Shown: positions 19,373 through 29,137, counted from the first letter of the stretch. The stretch is DNA of 64,000 bases from Sporosarcina luteola (GCF_023715585.1 NZ_JAMBOK010000001.1:930001-994000), one strand, 5' to 3'. Program-made: numbers and translations. Notes: a model not told the origin generated them from the letters alone.

Positions 19373-19891
19373 TTATATTCCGGCTTTTTGCAGCCCCACT
19401 TCGTCGATCAGCCGTTTGAACAGATAGCCGAACATTCCCACAAAGATCGAATTGGCGCCCATCGTCGGCATAAGCCTAAGTACGATGAACTCTTCAAAAC
19501 CAATTGAAGTCAATGCAATCAGGCTCGCGAAAAAGTATGACAGCAATTCAAGCAGCGCAACCATCGCCATCGATAAAAGCATGACAGTGATGATATGGCG
19601 ATGGATTTGCCTGATGATCAAGGCGGCAAAGTAGCAGATCACCGGATATAAAAAGGTATATACTCCAATAATATCAATGTGATACATATCATACAAGAGT
19701 CCAAGTACGATTCCGTATTGGATTGCACGCCTGCGGCCATAGTAGGCTGTGATGAATATAAGATAAACGATAACAAAGCGGGGAACGAGCGTGTAGGATA
19801 CATCTGCGATTGATATGGGTGAAAAAAGACTGAATACCGGTTCGAGAAAGAATAATATGACAGCAATAAGAGGGATAATGAACCTGATCAC
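19373..19891 (-). CDS. mreD: Rod shape-determining protein MreD
   Basis: Integral membrane component of the elongasome. The 172 residues are almost entirely hydrophobic helices (about five or six), with little soluble sequence. GTG start overlapping the mreC stop by 4 bases (GTGA), so translation is coupled. Identified from topology, size and the mreB-mreC-mreD order; the sequence itself is poorly conserved in this family. Confidence 0.92.
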   Translation of the reverse strand: MIRFIIPLIAVILFFLEPVFSLFSPISIADVSYTLVPRFVIVYLIFITAYYGRRRAIQYGIVLGLLYDMYHIDIIGVYTFLYPVICYFAALIIRQIHRHIITVMLLSMAMVALLELLSYFFASLIALTSIGFEEFIVLRLMPTMGANSIFVGMFGYLFKRLIDEVGLQKAGI

Positions 19892-20784
19892 GATCCATCC
19901 TCCCCCTCTTCTTCCTCGCCGGCGACTATGCCGTCCGTTCCGCTAGTAATCCGGGAAGACCTTTTCACAACCATCACATGATCCAACATGGAGAATTCCG
20001 CAGCGGGACGGATATACGCCAATTTCGTCAATCCGAAATCATCCGTAGATACCTCAGTCACTTCCCCGATCAGCAAACCTTTCGGAAAAATGCCGCCTAA
20101 TCCGGATGATTCGACCTTCTGTCCTTCTTTGACTTCAAAATTTGAATCGATCCTCTTCATTATTAATTCGCCACGCGCCGAATCATATCCTTCAATCAAC
20201 CCGAAAATAGACTTATCACCCGGAATGACCGCAGCCACCCGGAAGTCGCGGTTTTCAGTCGACAGCAATTCGACAGTCGATTTGAAGGGAGTGACGAGCA
20301 CCACTTTTCCGATCAGTCCTGAAGCAGTGATGACAGCCATATTAAGCTCCACGCCTTCCACGCTGCCTCGATCGATGATGATTTTCTCTTCCCATTGATC
20401 GGGATTCCTCGAAATGACTGTCGCCTGGATAGGCTCGTAATCACGCAGGCTATCTTTCTTGTCTACGATTTCACGGAGCTCTTTATTGTCCGCTTTCACA
20501 TCTGCCAACTCCGCTTGATTTGCGGCATATTCTTTTAATCGTGCTTTCAAATGCTTGTTTTCTTCATATGTATTCAAAATACCATCGATTTTATCCAATG
20601 TGCCTGTAATATAATGTGCCGGTTTCGAGAAGATCGATTGGCCGAAACCGACAACATCTTTTACAATTTGCTCAGGAAGGGTGGCGTTCTGCCTGTCTTT
20701 TAAGGAGAATGAAATCAATGCCACTAGGACGATGACGCCTACAAGCAATAAAATCAACCGTTTATTCGAAAAAAATCGCGGCAT
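19888..20784 (-). CDS. mreC: Rod shape-determining protein MreC
   Basis: Bitopic membrane protein linking MreB to the wall-synthesis enzymes. The 298 residues show one membrane helix (LILLLVGVIVLVALISFSL), a coiled-coil (about residues 65-110, rich in K/E/L heptads) and the C-terminal beta-barrel domains with RNPDQWEEKIIIDRGS. An acidic tail EEEEGEDGS ends the protein. Start at ATG with GGAGG and 9 bases spacing; a TTG two codons earlier is too close to that site. Confidence 0.95.
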   Translation of the reverse strand: MPRFFSNKRLILLLVGVIVLVALISFSLKDRQNATLPEQIVKDVVGFGQSIFSKPAHYITGTLDKIDGILNTYEENKHLKARLKEYAANQAELADVKADNKELREIVDKKDSLRDYEPIQATVISRNPDQWEEKIIIDRGSVEGVELNMAVITASGLIGKVVLVTPFKSTVELLSTENRDFRVAAVIPGDKSIFGLIEGYDSARGELIMKRIDSNFEVKEGQKVESSGLGGIFPKGLLIGEVTEVSTDDFGLTKLAYIRPAAEFSMLDHVMVVKRSSRITSGTDGIVAGEEEEGEDGS

Positions 20785-20802
20785 TGCCAAAATCCTCCCT
20801 CA

Positions 20803-21819
20803 TTACCTAACTTGCATCTTTTTGATCACTTCGAAATTATCGAGCGCTTTACCCGTACCGATTGCCACGCAATCTAGTGGATCTTCTGCAATGAAGACAG
20901 GCATATTCGTTTCATCCGAGATGACCTTGTCCAAGTTTTCAAGCAATGCTCCCCCGCCAGTCAAGACGATTCCACGTTCCATGACGTCTGCGGACAGTTC
21001 CGGAGGAGTCGCTTCCAATGTTTTTCTAACGCCTTCAATAATTTGTGTAATGGATTCACGAAGCGCCTCAACGATTTCATCAGATGAAATTTCCAATGTT
21101 TTCGGTAGACCGGTCAAGAGATCTCGGCCTCTGATATCCATCTTTTCAGGTTTAGCAGAAACTCTTGCCGAACCAATTTCAATTTTAATAGCTTCCGCTG
21201 TACGTTCACCGATTGTCATATTATACGTTTTACGGATATAACCGATGATTGCACCGTCCATCGAGTCTCCGCCGACACGGATCGATTCGCTTGTTACGAT
21301 GCCGCCAAGGGAAATGACTGCAACTTCAGTCGTACCGCCACCTATATCGACGACCATGCTGCCCGTAGGTTCCCAAACTGGTAAATTAGCACCGATAGCT
21401 GCAGCAAATGGCTCTTCTATCGTAAACGCATCTTTAGCGCCAGCTTGCCTTGCTGCATCAATGACCGCCCGCTGTTCAACAGAAGTGATGCCGAAAGGAA
21501 CACAAACCATGACGTTCGGCTTCTTCCAAGCGCTTCCTGCAGCTTTTGTCGCCTCTTTCAAATAATGTTCGATCATCGCTGTCGTAATTTCAAAATCTGC
21601 AATGACGCCGTCTTTCATCGGCCGCGTCGCAACGATGGAACCAGGTGTACGCCCAATCATATTTTTAGCCGAAGATCCGACTGCTACGATTTCATTCGTT
21701 ACTGTATTTTTCGCAACGACGGATGGCTCCCTAAGAACAATCCCTTTTCCTTTAATGAAAACTAATGTATTTGCTGTGCCGAGGTCAATCCCGACATCTC
21801 TTGATCCAAATCCAAACAA
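20803..21819 (-). CDS. mreB: Rod shape-determining protein MreB (actin-like)
   Basis: Actin-like filament protein guiding lateral wall synthesis. The 338 residues carry the phosphate-1 motif [14 protein letters not shown], the phosphate-2 motif [13 protein letters not shown] and the adenosine motif [15 protein letters not shown]. First gene of the mre-min block. Confidence 0.98.
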   Translation of the reverse strand: MFGFGSRDVGIDLGTANTLVFIKGKGIVLREPSVVAKNTVTNEIVAVGSSAKNMIGRTPGSIVATRPMKDGVIADFEITTAMIEHYLKEATKAAGSAWKKPNVMVCVPFGITSVEQRAVIDAARQAGAKDAFTIEEPFAAAIGANLPVWEPTGSMVVDIGGGTTEVAVISLGGIVTSESIRVGGDSMDGAIIGYIRKTYNMTIGERTAEAIKIEIGSARVSAKPEKMDIRGRDLLTGLPKTLEISSDEIVEALRESITQIIEGVRKTLEATPPELSADVMERGIVLTGGGALLENLDKVISDETNMPVFIAEDPLDCVAIGTGKALDNFEVIKKMQVR

Positions 21820-21968
21820 GTCTGTTCTTCCTTTCTATTCGACCGCATAATTATGGTCTTCTTGAAATCATACACCACATTATAACGGATTGGAGAACAA
21901 ATTCACAGTGTCAATAGCAATAGACTGGATTTTGATGCTATCGCCTTCCTTCTCCACGCAACTTCAAG

Positions 21969-22006
21969 AAGCGCCTTAACCCCTTCATACTGTGGGGTCA
22001 GGCGCC
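21969..22006 (-). terminator. Imperfect hairpin, probable radC terminator
   Basis: AGGCGCCTGACCCC pairs imperfectly with GGGGTTAAGGCGC on the minus strand downstream of radC, with only a short T-rich tail (TTCTTG). The 239-base radC-mreB gap has no other visible feature except the AT-rich mreB upstream region. Confidence 0.45.
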
Positions 22007-22058
22007 TCTTGCCACTACTGATTTTACACAGAACCATTTCCAATTTAGGAGTTTATTG

Positions 22059-22760
22059 CTAACTCATATATCCTTTTTCCTTAAGACTAATGAATCGATG
22101 ATCACCGATTATTAGATGGTCGAGCAGCTCGATTCCGATAATCGAACCTGCTTCGACAAGTCTTTTCGTCACCTCAATGTCCTCCGGCGAAGGAGAGGGA
22201 TTTCCGGAAGGATGGTTATGCGCGCAAATTATAGAGGCGGCAGAGCGTTTAACCGCTTCACGGAAAATCTCCCTTGGATGAACGATGGAAGAATTCAAGC
22301 TGCCGATGAAGATTGTCTGCTTGTGCAGCACTTCGTTTTTTACGTTCAGGAACAGGACGACAAAATGTTCCTGCATGAGGGAAGACATATCCGTCATCAA
22401 ATAAGCTGCTGCATCTTCCGGCGATTTAATGACATAGCGGCCATCCGAATGCTTGCGGGCGATTCTCTTGCCGATTTCGACAGCGGCAAGTATTTGGACG
22501 GCCTTCGCTTGTCCTACGCCTTTAACAGACATCATTTCTTCTACGTTCGCATCCTTCAGGTCCTGGATTTTATCGAATGATTTCAAAATTCTATTGGCAA
22601 GCATCAGAACCGACTCCTCCTTCGTGCCTGTCCGCAACAGGATGGCAATAAGCTCCTGGTTGGACAGACTGCCTGCCCCTTGATGGATAAGCCTTTCACG
22701 GGGTCTATCCGCGATATGTACATCCCGGATCATCATCTGATTCTTCACATCGGTTGTCAA
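22059..22760 (-). CDS. radC: RadC-family JAB1/MPN protein
   Basis: 233 residues: an N-terminal helix-hairpin-helix part (MSVKGVGQAKAVQILAA) and a C-terminal MPN/JAB metalloprotease-like domain with HPREIF and HNHPSGNPSPSPED, the zinc-binding core. The cellular role is unsettled; the old link to DNA repair was not upheld. The start is uncertain: the TTG given follows maf closely, with AAGGAGG about 13 bases away. A GTG four codons later and an ATG pair eight codons later are alternatives. B. subtilis has the same gene between mreB and maf. Confidence 0.9.
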   Translation of the reverse strand: MTTDVKNQMMIRDVHIADRPRERLIHQGAGSLSNQELIAILLRTGTKEESVLMLANRILKSFDKIQDLKDANVEEMMSVKGVGQAKAVQILAAVEIGKRIARKHSDGRYVIKSPEDAAAYLMTDMSSLMQEHFVVLFLNVKNEVLHKQTIFIGSLNSSIVHPREIFREAVKRSAASIICAHNHPSGNPSPSPEDIEVTKRLVEAGSIIGIELLDHLIIGDHRFISLKEKGYMS

Positions 22761-22764
22761 TGGA

Positions 22765-23364
22765 TCATTCAGCCTCCTTCAACTGAACGATGCCTTCTTC
22801 ACGCAATATCTCCACCAGCTTCGATAAAGGCAATCCGACGACATTGAGATAATCCCCCTCAATTTTTTCGACAAGGAGCGCCCCCGCGGTTTGAATGCCA
22901 TATCCGCCCGCCTTATCCATAGGATCGCCGGAGTTCACATATGACTTGATAAGAGGATCGTCCAGTTCTTTGAACGTCACTTTCGTCTCGGCTGAAAACA
23001 CTTTCGATAATCCGTTTCCGAGAATGCTGATACCGGTGAAAACTGAATGGGTCTTTCCTGAAAACGTTCTTAGGAAGCTCTCTGCCTGCTCTTTCGTTGA
23101 TGGTTTCGGATAAACCTCTCCGCCAAAAACGACAATTGTATCCGCCGCTATAATTACTGCATCCAATTGCCTTTCCGCCACCGCAGTTGCTTTTTTGACT
23201 GCAAGCTTCTGCACATAATCCGCGAAGTCTTGATCCACCAACTCCATCACTTCTTCGACATCGCTTGGCATTGTATCGAACTGGATGCCAAGGCTTCCGA
23301 GTAGCTCCTGCCTTCTCGGGGAGCCGGATGCCAGGATAATCGGGCTTTTTGCAATGAATTCCAT
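22765..23364 (-). CDS. maf: Maf-family nucleotide pyrophosphatase
   Basis: Hydrolyses non-canonical or UTP/dTTP nucleotides, a house-cleaning enzyme linked to septum control in Bacillus. The 199 residues start with IILASGSPRRQELL, the family's nucleotide-binding motif, and contain AADTIVVFGGEVYPKP and DKAGGYGIQ. The ATG chosen has AAGGAGGTTGCTTAT in front; a longer frame lacks such a site. The stop codon lies 5 bases before the radC start. Confidence 0.95.
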   Translation of the reverse strand: MEFIAKSPIILASGSPRRQELLGSLGIQFDTMPSDVEEVMELVDQDFADYVQKLAVKKATAVAERQLDAVIIAADTIVVFGGEVYPKPSTKEQAESFLRTFSGKTHSVFTGISILGNGLSKVFSAETKVTFKELDDPLIKSYVNSGDPMDKAGGYGIQTAGALLVEKIEGDYLNVVGLPLSKLVEILREEGIVQLKEAE

Positions 23365-23460
23365 ATAAGCAACCTCCTTTTTCTTAATCATACTTGAGAA
23401 GGAGCGTAATGGAAATTTTCATAACTCGGCAATAACGCGGATTTGCCCCGTTTTCCCGGG

Positions 23461-24129
23461 TTAAAAATTGATTTTCACACAACCGTTCTTATGTGTATAA
23501 TGACCAAGCAACTGAAGACGCACAATCCGCAAATCCGAAGTGAACGTAGTAACGGCAACTACAATCTTGCGGAACTCGGCAAGCTTTTCATCCTCGGCTT
23601 CCCCTTCCCCGACAGTTGTCAAAACTTTTATTTTCGATAATTCCGTTTCCGATAGAGCGTTTCTTAATTTTCCAGCACCGACAGTGGAACACGACGATGT
23701 ATCGGCAAAAAACGGCTTCCTGAACGTCATTTCATCTGCACTTACATCAATTTCATCTTCCTGGATGCCGACAGCGCTCCACACATAGAACTGCCCCCCG
23801 ATATCTAAAACCGCAGCCTTCGCAAGACTTGCATCCAGTGCCACAAATTCCTGGGCAGATTGTAATGTAGAAAACACGCCATGCTGTTTAGCAAACAGCT
23901 GAAGCGGCGCTTCCTCAGGCGAAATTGCAGGACCGGATGTAGGAGTTGTTTCTCCGGATTTTGGCGTATCGGTCGCCACAGTTTCCTCTTCACCCGCCTT
24001 TTCCTTCCCTTGTCCATTCGTGCCGACGATAATGAAACCTACGATTGCTACGGCTGCAATGCCAATGATGACGCCGTGCAGCATCGCCATTGCGACTGTC
24101 ACTTTCGAATACTTCTTCTTGAAGTTCAT
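23461..24129 (-). CDS. SpoIIB-like membrane protein with SPOR-like domain
   Basis: 222 residues with a basic N-terminus, one membrane helix (GVIIGIAAVAIVGFIIV) and an extracytoplasmic part. That part begins with a Thr/Ser/Pro linker followed by a SPOR-like region (FAKQHGVFSTLQSAQEF). It occupies the place of spoIIB, between maf and comC in B. subtilis. SpoIIB acts in septal wall thinning during engulfment. Sequence is weakly conserved, so the assignment rests on synteny and architecture. GGGTGG lies about 8 bases before the ATG used. Confidence 0.65.
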   Translation of the reverse strand: MNFKKKYSKVTVAMAMLHGVIIGIAAVAIVGFIIVGTNGQGKEKAGEEETVATDTPKSGETTPTSGPAISPEEAPLQLFAKQHGVFSTLQSAQEFVALDASLAKAAVLDIGGQFYVWSAVGIQEDEIDVSADEMTFRKPFFADTSSCSTVGAGKLRNALSETELSKIKVLTTVGEGEAEDEKLAEFRKIVVAVTTFTSDLRIVRLQLLGHYTHKNGCVKINF

Positions 24130-24171
24130 TCCAGACCACCCCGTTTTTAGTAACCGTATCAAATCGGACAT

Positions 24172-24199
24172 GAAAAAGAACAAGACGTATGTCGTCTTG
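24172..24199 (-). terminator. Rho-independent terminator after the prepilin peptidase gene
   Basis: CAAGACG/CGTCTTG stem with a five-base loop, then TTCTTTTTC on the minus strand. It marks the end of the pilus operon. Confidence 0.8.
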
Positions 24200-24218
24200 T
24201 CCCAATAAATTTATCGAC

Positions 24219-24974
24219 TTAAATGAATAATTGCTGATACCATTCGACAAAGGCCATTCCGTAAAAATACGAAATGACGGCTGCCGCTGCAATGGAAGGT
24301 CCGAATGGAACAGGCGTCTTCCTGCCTTTTCCGGTTTTCTTCAGTACATATATACCGACGATTGAACCGATCACTGAAGCGAGGAACAACGTCAGTAGTG
24401 TGTTCACCGTTCCGAGCACCAACCCGATGACGAAGAACAATTTTATATCTCCTCCGCCCATTCCACCTTTCGACACGACGGCAATGAGATACAGTACGGC
24501 AAAGCCTACTGCAGCCCCTAGAAGGCTATCCCACCACGGCGTTGTAGGAATTGGCCACCGAAGGATCAAGAGCGCGATGGCGAACGGCAAAAGCACTTTA
24601 TCGGGAATCAGCATATACGCGTAGTCGGAAACTGTAATGATGACTAGCAATGAAACGAACAGCAACGCAATGATCAATTCATATGTAAAACCGATATGGT
24701 AATACGAAAATGCAAATAAAACACCCGTTATGAATTCCATAAAAGGATACATCGGGCTTATTTTCTGCCCACATCCCCTGCATTTTCCCCGCAGAGCAAC
24801 ATAGGAGAGTACCGGAATCAAATCAAGCAGACGCAGCCTCCGATCGCATTTTGTGCAATGGGATGGCGGCGAGACAATCGATTCCTTTTTCGCCACACGG
24901 AGGCCTACGACGTTGAAGAAGGAGCCGAAAATAATTCCATACACGAAGAATAAAAGTATCCAAACAATGTTCAT
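24219..24974 (-). CDS. comC: Type IV prepilin peptidase (ComC/PilD)
   Basis: Membrane aspartate protease that cleaves prepilin leaders and methylates the new N-terminus. The 251 residues show an N-terminal cytoplasmic zinc loop with two CxxC pairs (HCTKCDRR and GKCRGCGQK). The catalytic aspartates are in SDYAYMLIPDK and GGGDIKLF, and about eight hydrophobic helices surround them. It occupies the comC site of Bacillales but is the last gene of the pilus operon here, overlapping pilO by 4 bases. It probably serves both the pilus and any competence pseudopilus. Confidence 0.95.
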   Translation of the reverse strand: MNIVWILLFFVYGIIFGSFFNVVGLRVAKKESIVSPPSHCTKCDRRLRLLDLIPVLSYVALRGKCRGCGQKISPMYPFMEFITGVLFAFSYYHIGFTYELIIALLFVSLLVIITVSDYAYMLIPDKVLLPFAIALLILRWPIPTTPWWDSLLGAAVGFAVLYLIAVVSKGGMGGGDIKLFFVIGLVLGTVNTLLTLFLASVIGSIVGIYVLKKTGKGRKTPVPFGPSIAAAAVISYFYGMAFVEWYQQLFI

Positions 24975-25654
24975 TCACGATCACCTAGTCCAGGAATTTT
25001 GTTGATCGGCGTCGGATCCTGTTTACCGGCCGGCAACGGCGCATCCACTTTCGGCGCTTCATCTTCAAGATTCCCTAAATCCGGCCGGAAAAACGCATGG
25101 AAAGTGACAATTAATTCCATCGGAGCGTCCTCTTGTTCCACCGCACTCACTTCTTCGGGGGCAGCGAACTCCACACGGTCCATGATGAAAACACGCTCCA
25201 TCGATTCGATTTCTTCAATGAACCGGTCGATTTGCTTGTATGCATCTGCCGCCATATGCACTTCCGCAATGACAGCCTGTACATTTTGAACTTGTTCGGG
25301 CGCATTTTCAATGATTGGTTCTTCCAAGGAAAAGTTCACTTCATGGACGAAGGCATCCGATTTCACTTCCGCCTTCTGAATTTGCAAGAGGATCAGATCC
25401 TCTAGCGGCTTAACTGGAAGCTTCTCCTGCAATGGCCGCGAGTTGGATGTCCCTGTATTACTTTGCTGCGCCTCCTGACGCTGCAATGCAAACAGGATAT
25501 CCCGTTCATTCGCCAACGTCTGTGCCGCGCGTTCATTTGATTCTTTCGCCGGGGCGAAGACTCGAAAGTACGAATAAGCGGCAAGCGCAAGCAGAAATAC
25601 AATCGCCAATACAAGGAGCCCCATCTCCTTCTGACGTTTGGAAATATTACTCAT
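24971..25654 (-). CDS. PilO-like type IV pilus alignment protein
   Basis: 227 residues: one N-terminal membrane helix (MGLLVLAIVFLLALAAYSYF), a helical segment with coiled-coil character, then an alpha/beta domain of the PilO kind (AVIAEVHMAADAYKQIDRFIEEI). PilO pairs with PilN to link PilM to the pilus machinery across the envelope. The start used is the ATG with AGGGGGTCGACTCCG ahead, overlapping the pilN end by 8 bases. The longer frame upstream lies wholly inside pilN. Confidence 0.8.
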   Translation of the reverse strand: MSNISKRQKEMGLLVLAIVFLLALAAYSYFRVFAPAKESNERAAQTLANERDILFALQRQEAQQSNTGTSNSRPLQEKLPVKPLEDLILLQIQKAEVKSDAFVHEVNFSLEEPIIENAPEQVQNVQAVIAEVHMAADAYKQIDRFIEEIESMERVFIMDRVEFAAPEEVSAVEQEDAPMELIVTFHAFFRPDLGNLEDEAPKVDAPLPAGKQDPTPINKIPGLGDRE

Positions 25655-26282
25655 CGGAGTCGACCCCCTGCTCATCAGTGTTGCCACTTTCAGGCACTTC
25701 TTCTGTTCCTTCAACCTCGACAACACCGCTTCGTTCATCCACGTATTCAATACGATACGTCGCTACGAAACGCGGAATTGACTCCAAATCACTATCTTCT
25801 TCAAGACTTTCAGCCACCAACGACTCTACTGTCGCTGACGACACGACTGTAGACGATTTCATCCTCGTCAAATAGTAGGCGGCGTCCGATTTGTCATCAA
25901 ACTGGACAACGACCGTCGATTCATGAGGGGCTGTAAATTCGAACGAAACAAAAAACCCCCGCTCCGGCAACAAAGCGATCAGCTCACGCAATATAGGCAA
26001 TGTATCGAACTGATTCGCTTCCGCCCATTCAACGGTTGCCGCGAGTAATTCCCGGTCGCCTGCATGTGAGGAGGGCTGGAGGTTTTCCCGTATCGTCTCC
26101 TGGCTTGCATGCAAGGAAGCGATCTGCATTTCCGCTCGAGCCGTCTCTTTTGATAAGGAAAGGGATAAGACAAAAAGAGTCGCCCAAAAAAGAAGAGCTG
26201 CACCTAAAACAGCGAGTGCAGCAATAAGGAGCGTCGAACGCTCCCTCTCCTTTTCAGGCAATAGATTAATATCAACGAGCAT
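25647..26282 (-). CDS. PilN-like type IV pilus protein
   Basis: 211 residues. The start MLVDINLLPEKERERS contains the INLLP motif by which PilN docks into PilM. A membrane helix (LLIAALAVLGAALLFWATLFVLSL) and a ferredoxin-like periplasmic-type domain follow; the acidic C-terminus is unusual. Position between pilM and pilO supports the call. Confidence 0.85.
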   Translation of the reverse strand: MLVDINLLPEKERERSTLLIAALAVLGAALLFWATLFVLSLSLSKETARAEMQIASLHASQETIRENLQPSSHAGDRELLAATVEWAEANQFDTLPILRELIALLPERGFFVSFEFTAPHESTVVVQFDDKSDAAYYLTRMKSSTVVSSATVESLVAESLEEDSDLESIPRFVATYRIEYVDERSGVVEVEGTEEVPESGNTDEQGVDSDE

Positions 26283-26284
26283 GA

Positions 26285-27238
26285 CTACACCTCTTTCAAT
26301 GCCAACCCGATCGTACGGTTGAAGGTTGCGGGCAATTGTTGTCCATCTTGAAGTTCCAAAGGTCTTTTCAGCAAACGGTCCGCTTCGATTGAAAATCTCT
26401 CCCTTATAGCCAACAATAATTTTTCCATATCATCGTATTCGCCATTGACGAGCAGATGTGTAATGGAAGCACTTCCGTTATGTAAATTATACCGATAGAA
26501 GTTTATCAGCTTTTCAAGCTCCAACACAATGGTCGTAGGCGTGATGGATTGGGGATCTACTTGAGATTCCGCAACTATCGACAGATCGGCGGATTGCGAT
26601 AGATCGACAGGACGCATGAAAAGCGGGTAATGCTTATGAAAAATCGATACGGTGAGCACACCATCATGCATATCGGCGATCAACACATGCTCATCACCCG
26701 AAAATTGATACATCTTATAAGCAAGGCGATAAAGGGCTAGCGGTCCGATATCCGCAATAACGGGATTGAGTTTGACAGCTTTTAAGACATCTTCGTATTG
26801 ATCCAAAATACTTTCTTTCGAGGCAATTAAAATCGCTTCTTTCGTCCCTTCATTCAAACTGCAAGGGACAACATCAAAAACAGGATCATCAAACGGCAAA
26901 TAAATCGTCGAACCGATTTCAATGAAGAAATGCCCTTTCAATTCATCCGGCTCAATGTCTTCCGGATAAGGCACCTTCCGAATCATCACATATGTATCTG
27001 GAGCAAGAAACTGGACATCGCGCTTCGTGATGCCCCATTCCTTCAAGTATCCTTCCAAAATGACCACCAGCGCTTCCGCATCGACAATCTTCCCCTCGAC
27101 GACCGTGTTCGGAGGAAGCTTCACTTCCTCCGCGCAGTCAATAACGATCGGATCCTGCGACTTCAACCGGACAAAACGGACGGCATCATCTTCAATTGTA
27201 AGAGTTGCCGGCTGTTTGCGGCGGTTGAATAATTGCAT
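26285..27238 (-). CDS. PilM-like actin-fold ATPase
   Basis: Cytoplasmic actin-like protein that binds the PilN N-terminus and couples it to the assembly motor. 317 residues with a PilM/SHS2 layout: a beta-rich N-terminus (LTIEDDAVRFVRL), KRDVQFLAPDTYVMIRKVPYP, and a late phosphate-binding region before NRTIGLALKEV. AGGAGTTGACAAA precedes the ATG. Confidence 0.85.
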   Translation of the reverse strand: MQLFNRRKQPATLTIEDDAVRFVRLKSQDPIVIDCAEEVKLPPNTVVEGKIVDAEALVVILEGYLKEWGITKRDVQFLAPDTYVMIRKVPYPEDIEPDELKGHFFIEIGSTIYLPFDDPVFDVVPCSLNEGTKEAILIASKESILDQYEDVLKAVKLNPVIADIGPLALYRLAYKMYQFSGDEHVLIADMHDGVLTVSIFHKHYPLFMRPVDLSQSADLSIVAESQVDPQSITPTTIVLELEKLINFYRYNLHNGSASITHLLVNGEYDDMEKLLLAIRERFSIEADRLLKRPLELQDGQQLPATFNRTIGLALKEV

Positions 27239-27353
27239 TTTGTCAACTCCTATTTCTTGAAAGTAGTCTCTGCGAGAACTAAGGCAAATGGAAAGATATA
27301 TCGGTCATCCAAATAAATGAGCAATATTAATTCGCGTCTGATGATACTGCTAT

Positions 27354-27809
27354 TTATTTCGGTATTTTTTTAGTTGTATTGTCATCGCTACCTTTTTGAT
27401 TATCATTATTAATTTGTTCTAGTGTAGCATTAAAACTGACTGTTTTATTATCTGTGTAATTAATTTTTGCTGTACCTGTAGAGAATACTTTTGGGCTAGC
27501 ATTTGAGATAGTATCACCATCATTTAACTTCCCTTTGTTTTCAAGATATTTCCCATCTACCAGCTGCTTTACAGTAACAGTCGAAGTAGATGTAGCAGAT
27601 GAATCATCTATAAAGTAAAGATTAGCTGCATTTATAGCATTCAAGGCATCTGCTTTAACAGCATTATACTTAGAATTTTGAATAACTCCACCAATTGCAG
27701 GCACCGCTATCGCCGCAATAATCCCCAAAATGACAATAACCGCCAAGAGCTCGACTAGCGTTAACCCTTTTTCGTTTTTCAAACGTTTCTGTAAAAGTTT
27801 TTTCATCAT
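27354..27809 (-). CDS. Major type IV prepilin
   Basis: 151-residue prepilin. A short positively charged leader ends in KNEKG, cleavage is expected after this glycine, and the mature protein begins LTLVELLAVIVILGIIAAIAV. This has the glutamate at position 5 and the hydrophobic helix of the pilin family. The C-terminal head is Ser/Thr/Asn-rich and low in cysteine. GGGAGG lies before two adjacent ATG codons, either of which could start translation. Its single-copy place between pilM and pilC and its own promoter-like upstream region suggest it is the main subunit. Visibly more AT-rich than neighbouring genes. Confidence 0.9.
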   Translation of the reverse strand: MMKKLLQKRLKNEKGLTLVELLAVIVILGIIAAIAVPAIGGVIQNSKYNAVKADALNAINAANLYFIDDSSATSTSTVTVKQLVDGKYLENKGKLNDGDTISNASPKVFSTGTAKINYTDNKTVSFNATLEQINNDNQKGSDDNTTKKIPK

Positions 27810-27890
27810 TATTCCTCCCTATTCTACCTTATTTTCAATTTCCAATTAAGAATACCAAACTACTAGTGAAAATGAAACTATCAAACTATA

Positions 27891-27919
27891 TTTATATATA
27901 AATATTTATTTTACAACAA
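27891..27919 (-). promoter_or_regulatory. Candidate promoter of the major pilin gene
   Basis: TTGTTG, 17 bases, TATAAA on the minus strand in a very AT-rich gap. It would let the pilin be made in excess over the machinery genes. Other equally placed AT-rich boxes exist, so the exact site is uncertain. Confidence 0.35.
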
Positions 27920-27925
27920 AAATCA

Positions 27926-29137
27926 TTACATATTATCTATTTCCGTGAATAAACTAAACATCGGCAACAGAATCGATAGCACTATCGTCCCTACCAAACC
28001 CGCTAGCATGACGATCATAAGCGGTTCGATCAATGCTTTTAGACGATCTGTAGAGGCGTCGACTTCCTTTTCATAGAAATCCGCGACTTTTCCGAGCATC
28101 GCATCAAGCGATCCGGTCTGTTCTCCGATTGCAATCATATGCGGAATTAACGGTGGAAACGCCCAATGGCCCGCCATCGGCTCTGTCAAAGAACCGCCTC
28201 GTTCCAATGATTGTCTTGATTCGCCAACAACGCGAGAAATGACTTGGTTTTCAACAATCTTTTCCGTCATTGACAACGCCTGCAAAATCGGGACGGAACT
28301 CGCAAATAAGGAACTAAGCGTTCTCGTCAATGTGGCTAGCGATGATTTCTTCATAAGATCGCCGAAGATTGGAAGCCGTAACAGGAAGGAGTCCAACAAA
28401 TACTTCCCTTCCTTGCTGGTTCGCATCATGAATATGCCAACAACTACTGCAGCTCCAGCTAGTAGGACGAGATACCAATAAGCGACCATGAAATTACTTG
28501 CCTTCAAAACGAATTTTGTCAGCAATGGAAGTTCGCCACCGACACTTGCGAAAAGATCGACGAACATTGGGACGACGAAAGACAACAAGAAAATGACGAC
28601 GCCGATTGCAACGATCCCAACAACAATCGGATAAGACATTGCAGATATGACTTTCTGCTTTGTCATATGCGCTTTTTCATAATGCTCCGCAAGCCTGTCC
28701 AGCGAATCATCGACTGTACCTGACATTTCCCCCGCTTTGATCATGTTAATGACTAATGGCTCAAACGCTTTCGGGTGCTTCATTAACGCATCGGATAACG
28801 AACCGCCTCCCCGCAGATCATCCCCGACAGAAACTAAAATCTTTTGGAAGGGCTTCGATTCGACTTGCAAAGAAAGAATGCGAATCGACTCCACAATTGT
28901 GACTCCTGCACGGAGTAATGTTGAAAATTGTCGGAGGAACATGATGAATTGGGTACGTTTGATCGGTTTTCCTAGATGGATCTCTTTCGTTAAAACCGTT
29001 TCAGCCTGCTCGGTTAGATTCGTTACCCGAATTCCTTGGTTCTTCAATTTCAATGCAGCTTCCCGTTTATTCGCAGCAACAATAACGCCTGATCTTTTCG
29101 AATTTGCATCGCGGCCGTCATATTTGAACCGAGCCAT
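27926..29137 (-). CDS. pilC: PilC inner-membrane platform protein (GspF family)
   Basis: Polytopic platform on which the PilB and PilT motors act. The 403 residues comprise two T2SSF domains with the typical FLRQFSTLLRAGVTI and a second copy LTRTLSSLFASSVPILQAL. Hydrophobic helices lie near residues 170-195 and 215-240 and at the C-terminus. An ATG and an in-frame TTG one codon earlier overlap the pilT stop; the ATG is used. Confidence 0.95.
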   Translation of the reverse strand: MARFKYDGRDANSKRSGVIVAANKREAALKLKNQGIRVTNLTEQAETVLTKEIHLGKPIKRTQFIMFLRQFSTLLRAGVTIVESIRILSLQVESKPFQKILVSVGDDLRGGGSLSDALMKHPKAFEPLVINMIKAGEMSGTVDDSLDRLAEHYEKAHMTKQKVISAMSYPIVVGIVAIGVVIFLLSFVVPMFVDLFASVGGELPLLTKFVLKASNFMVAYWYLVLLAGAAVVVGIFMMRTSKEGKYLLDSFLLRLPIFGDLMKKSSLATLTRTLSSLFASSVPILQALSMTEKIVENQVISRVVGESRQSLERGGSLTEPMAGHWAFPPLIPHMIAIGEQTGSLDAMLGKVADFYEKEVDASTDRLKALIEPLMIVMLAGLVGTIVLSILLPMFSLFTEIDNM

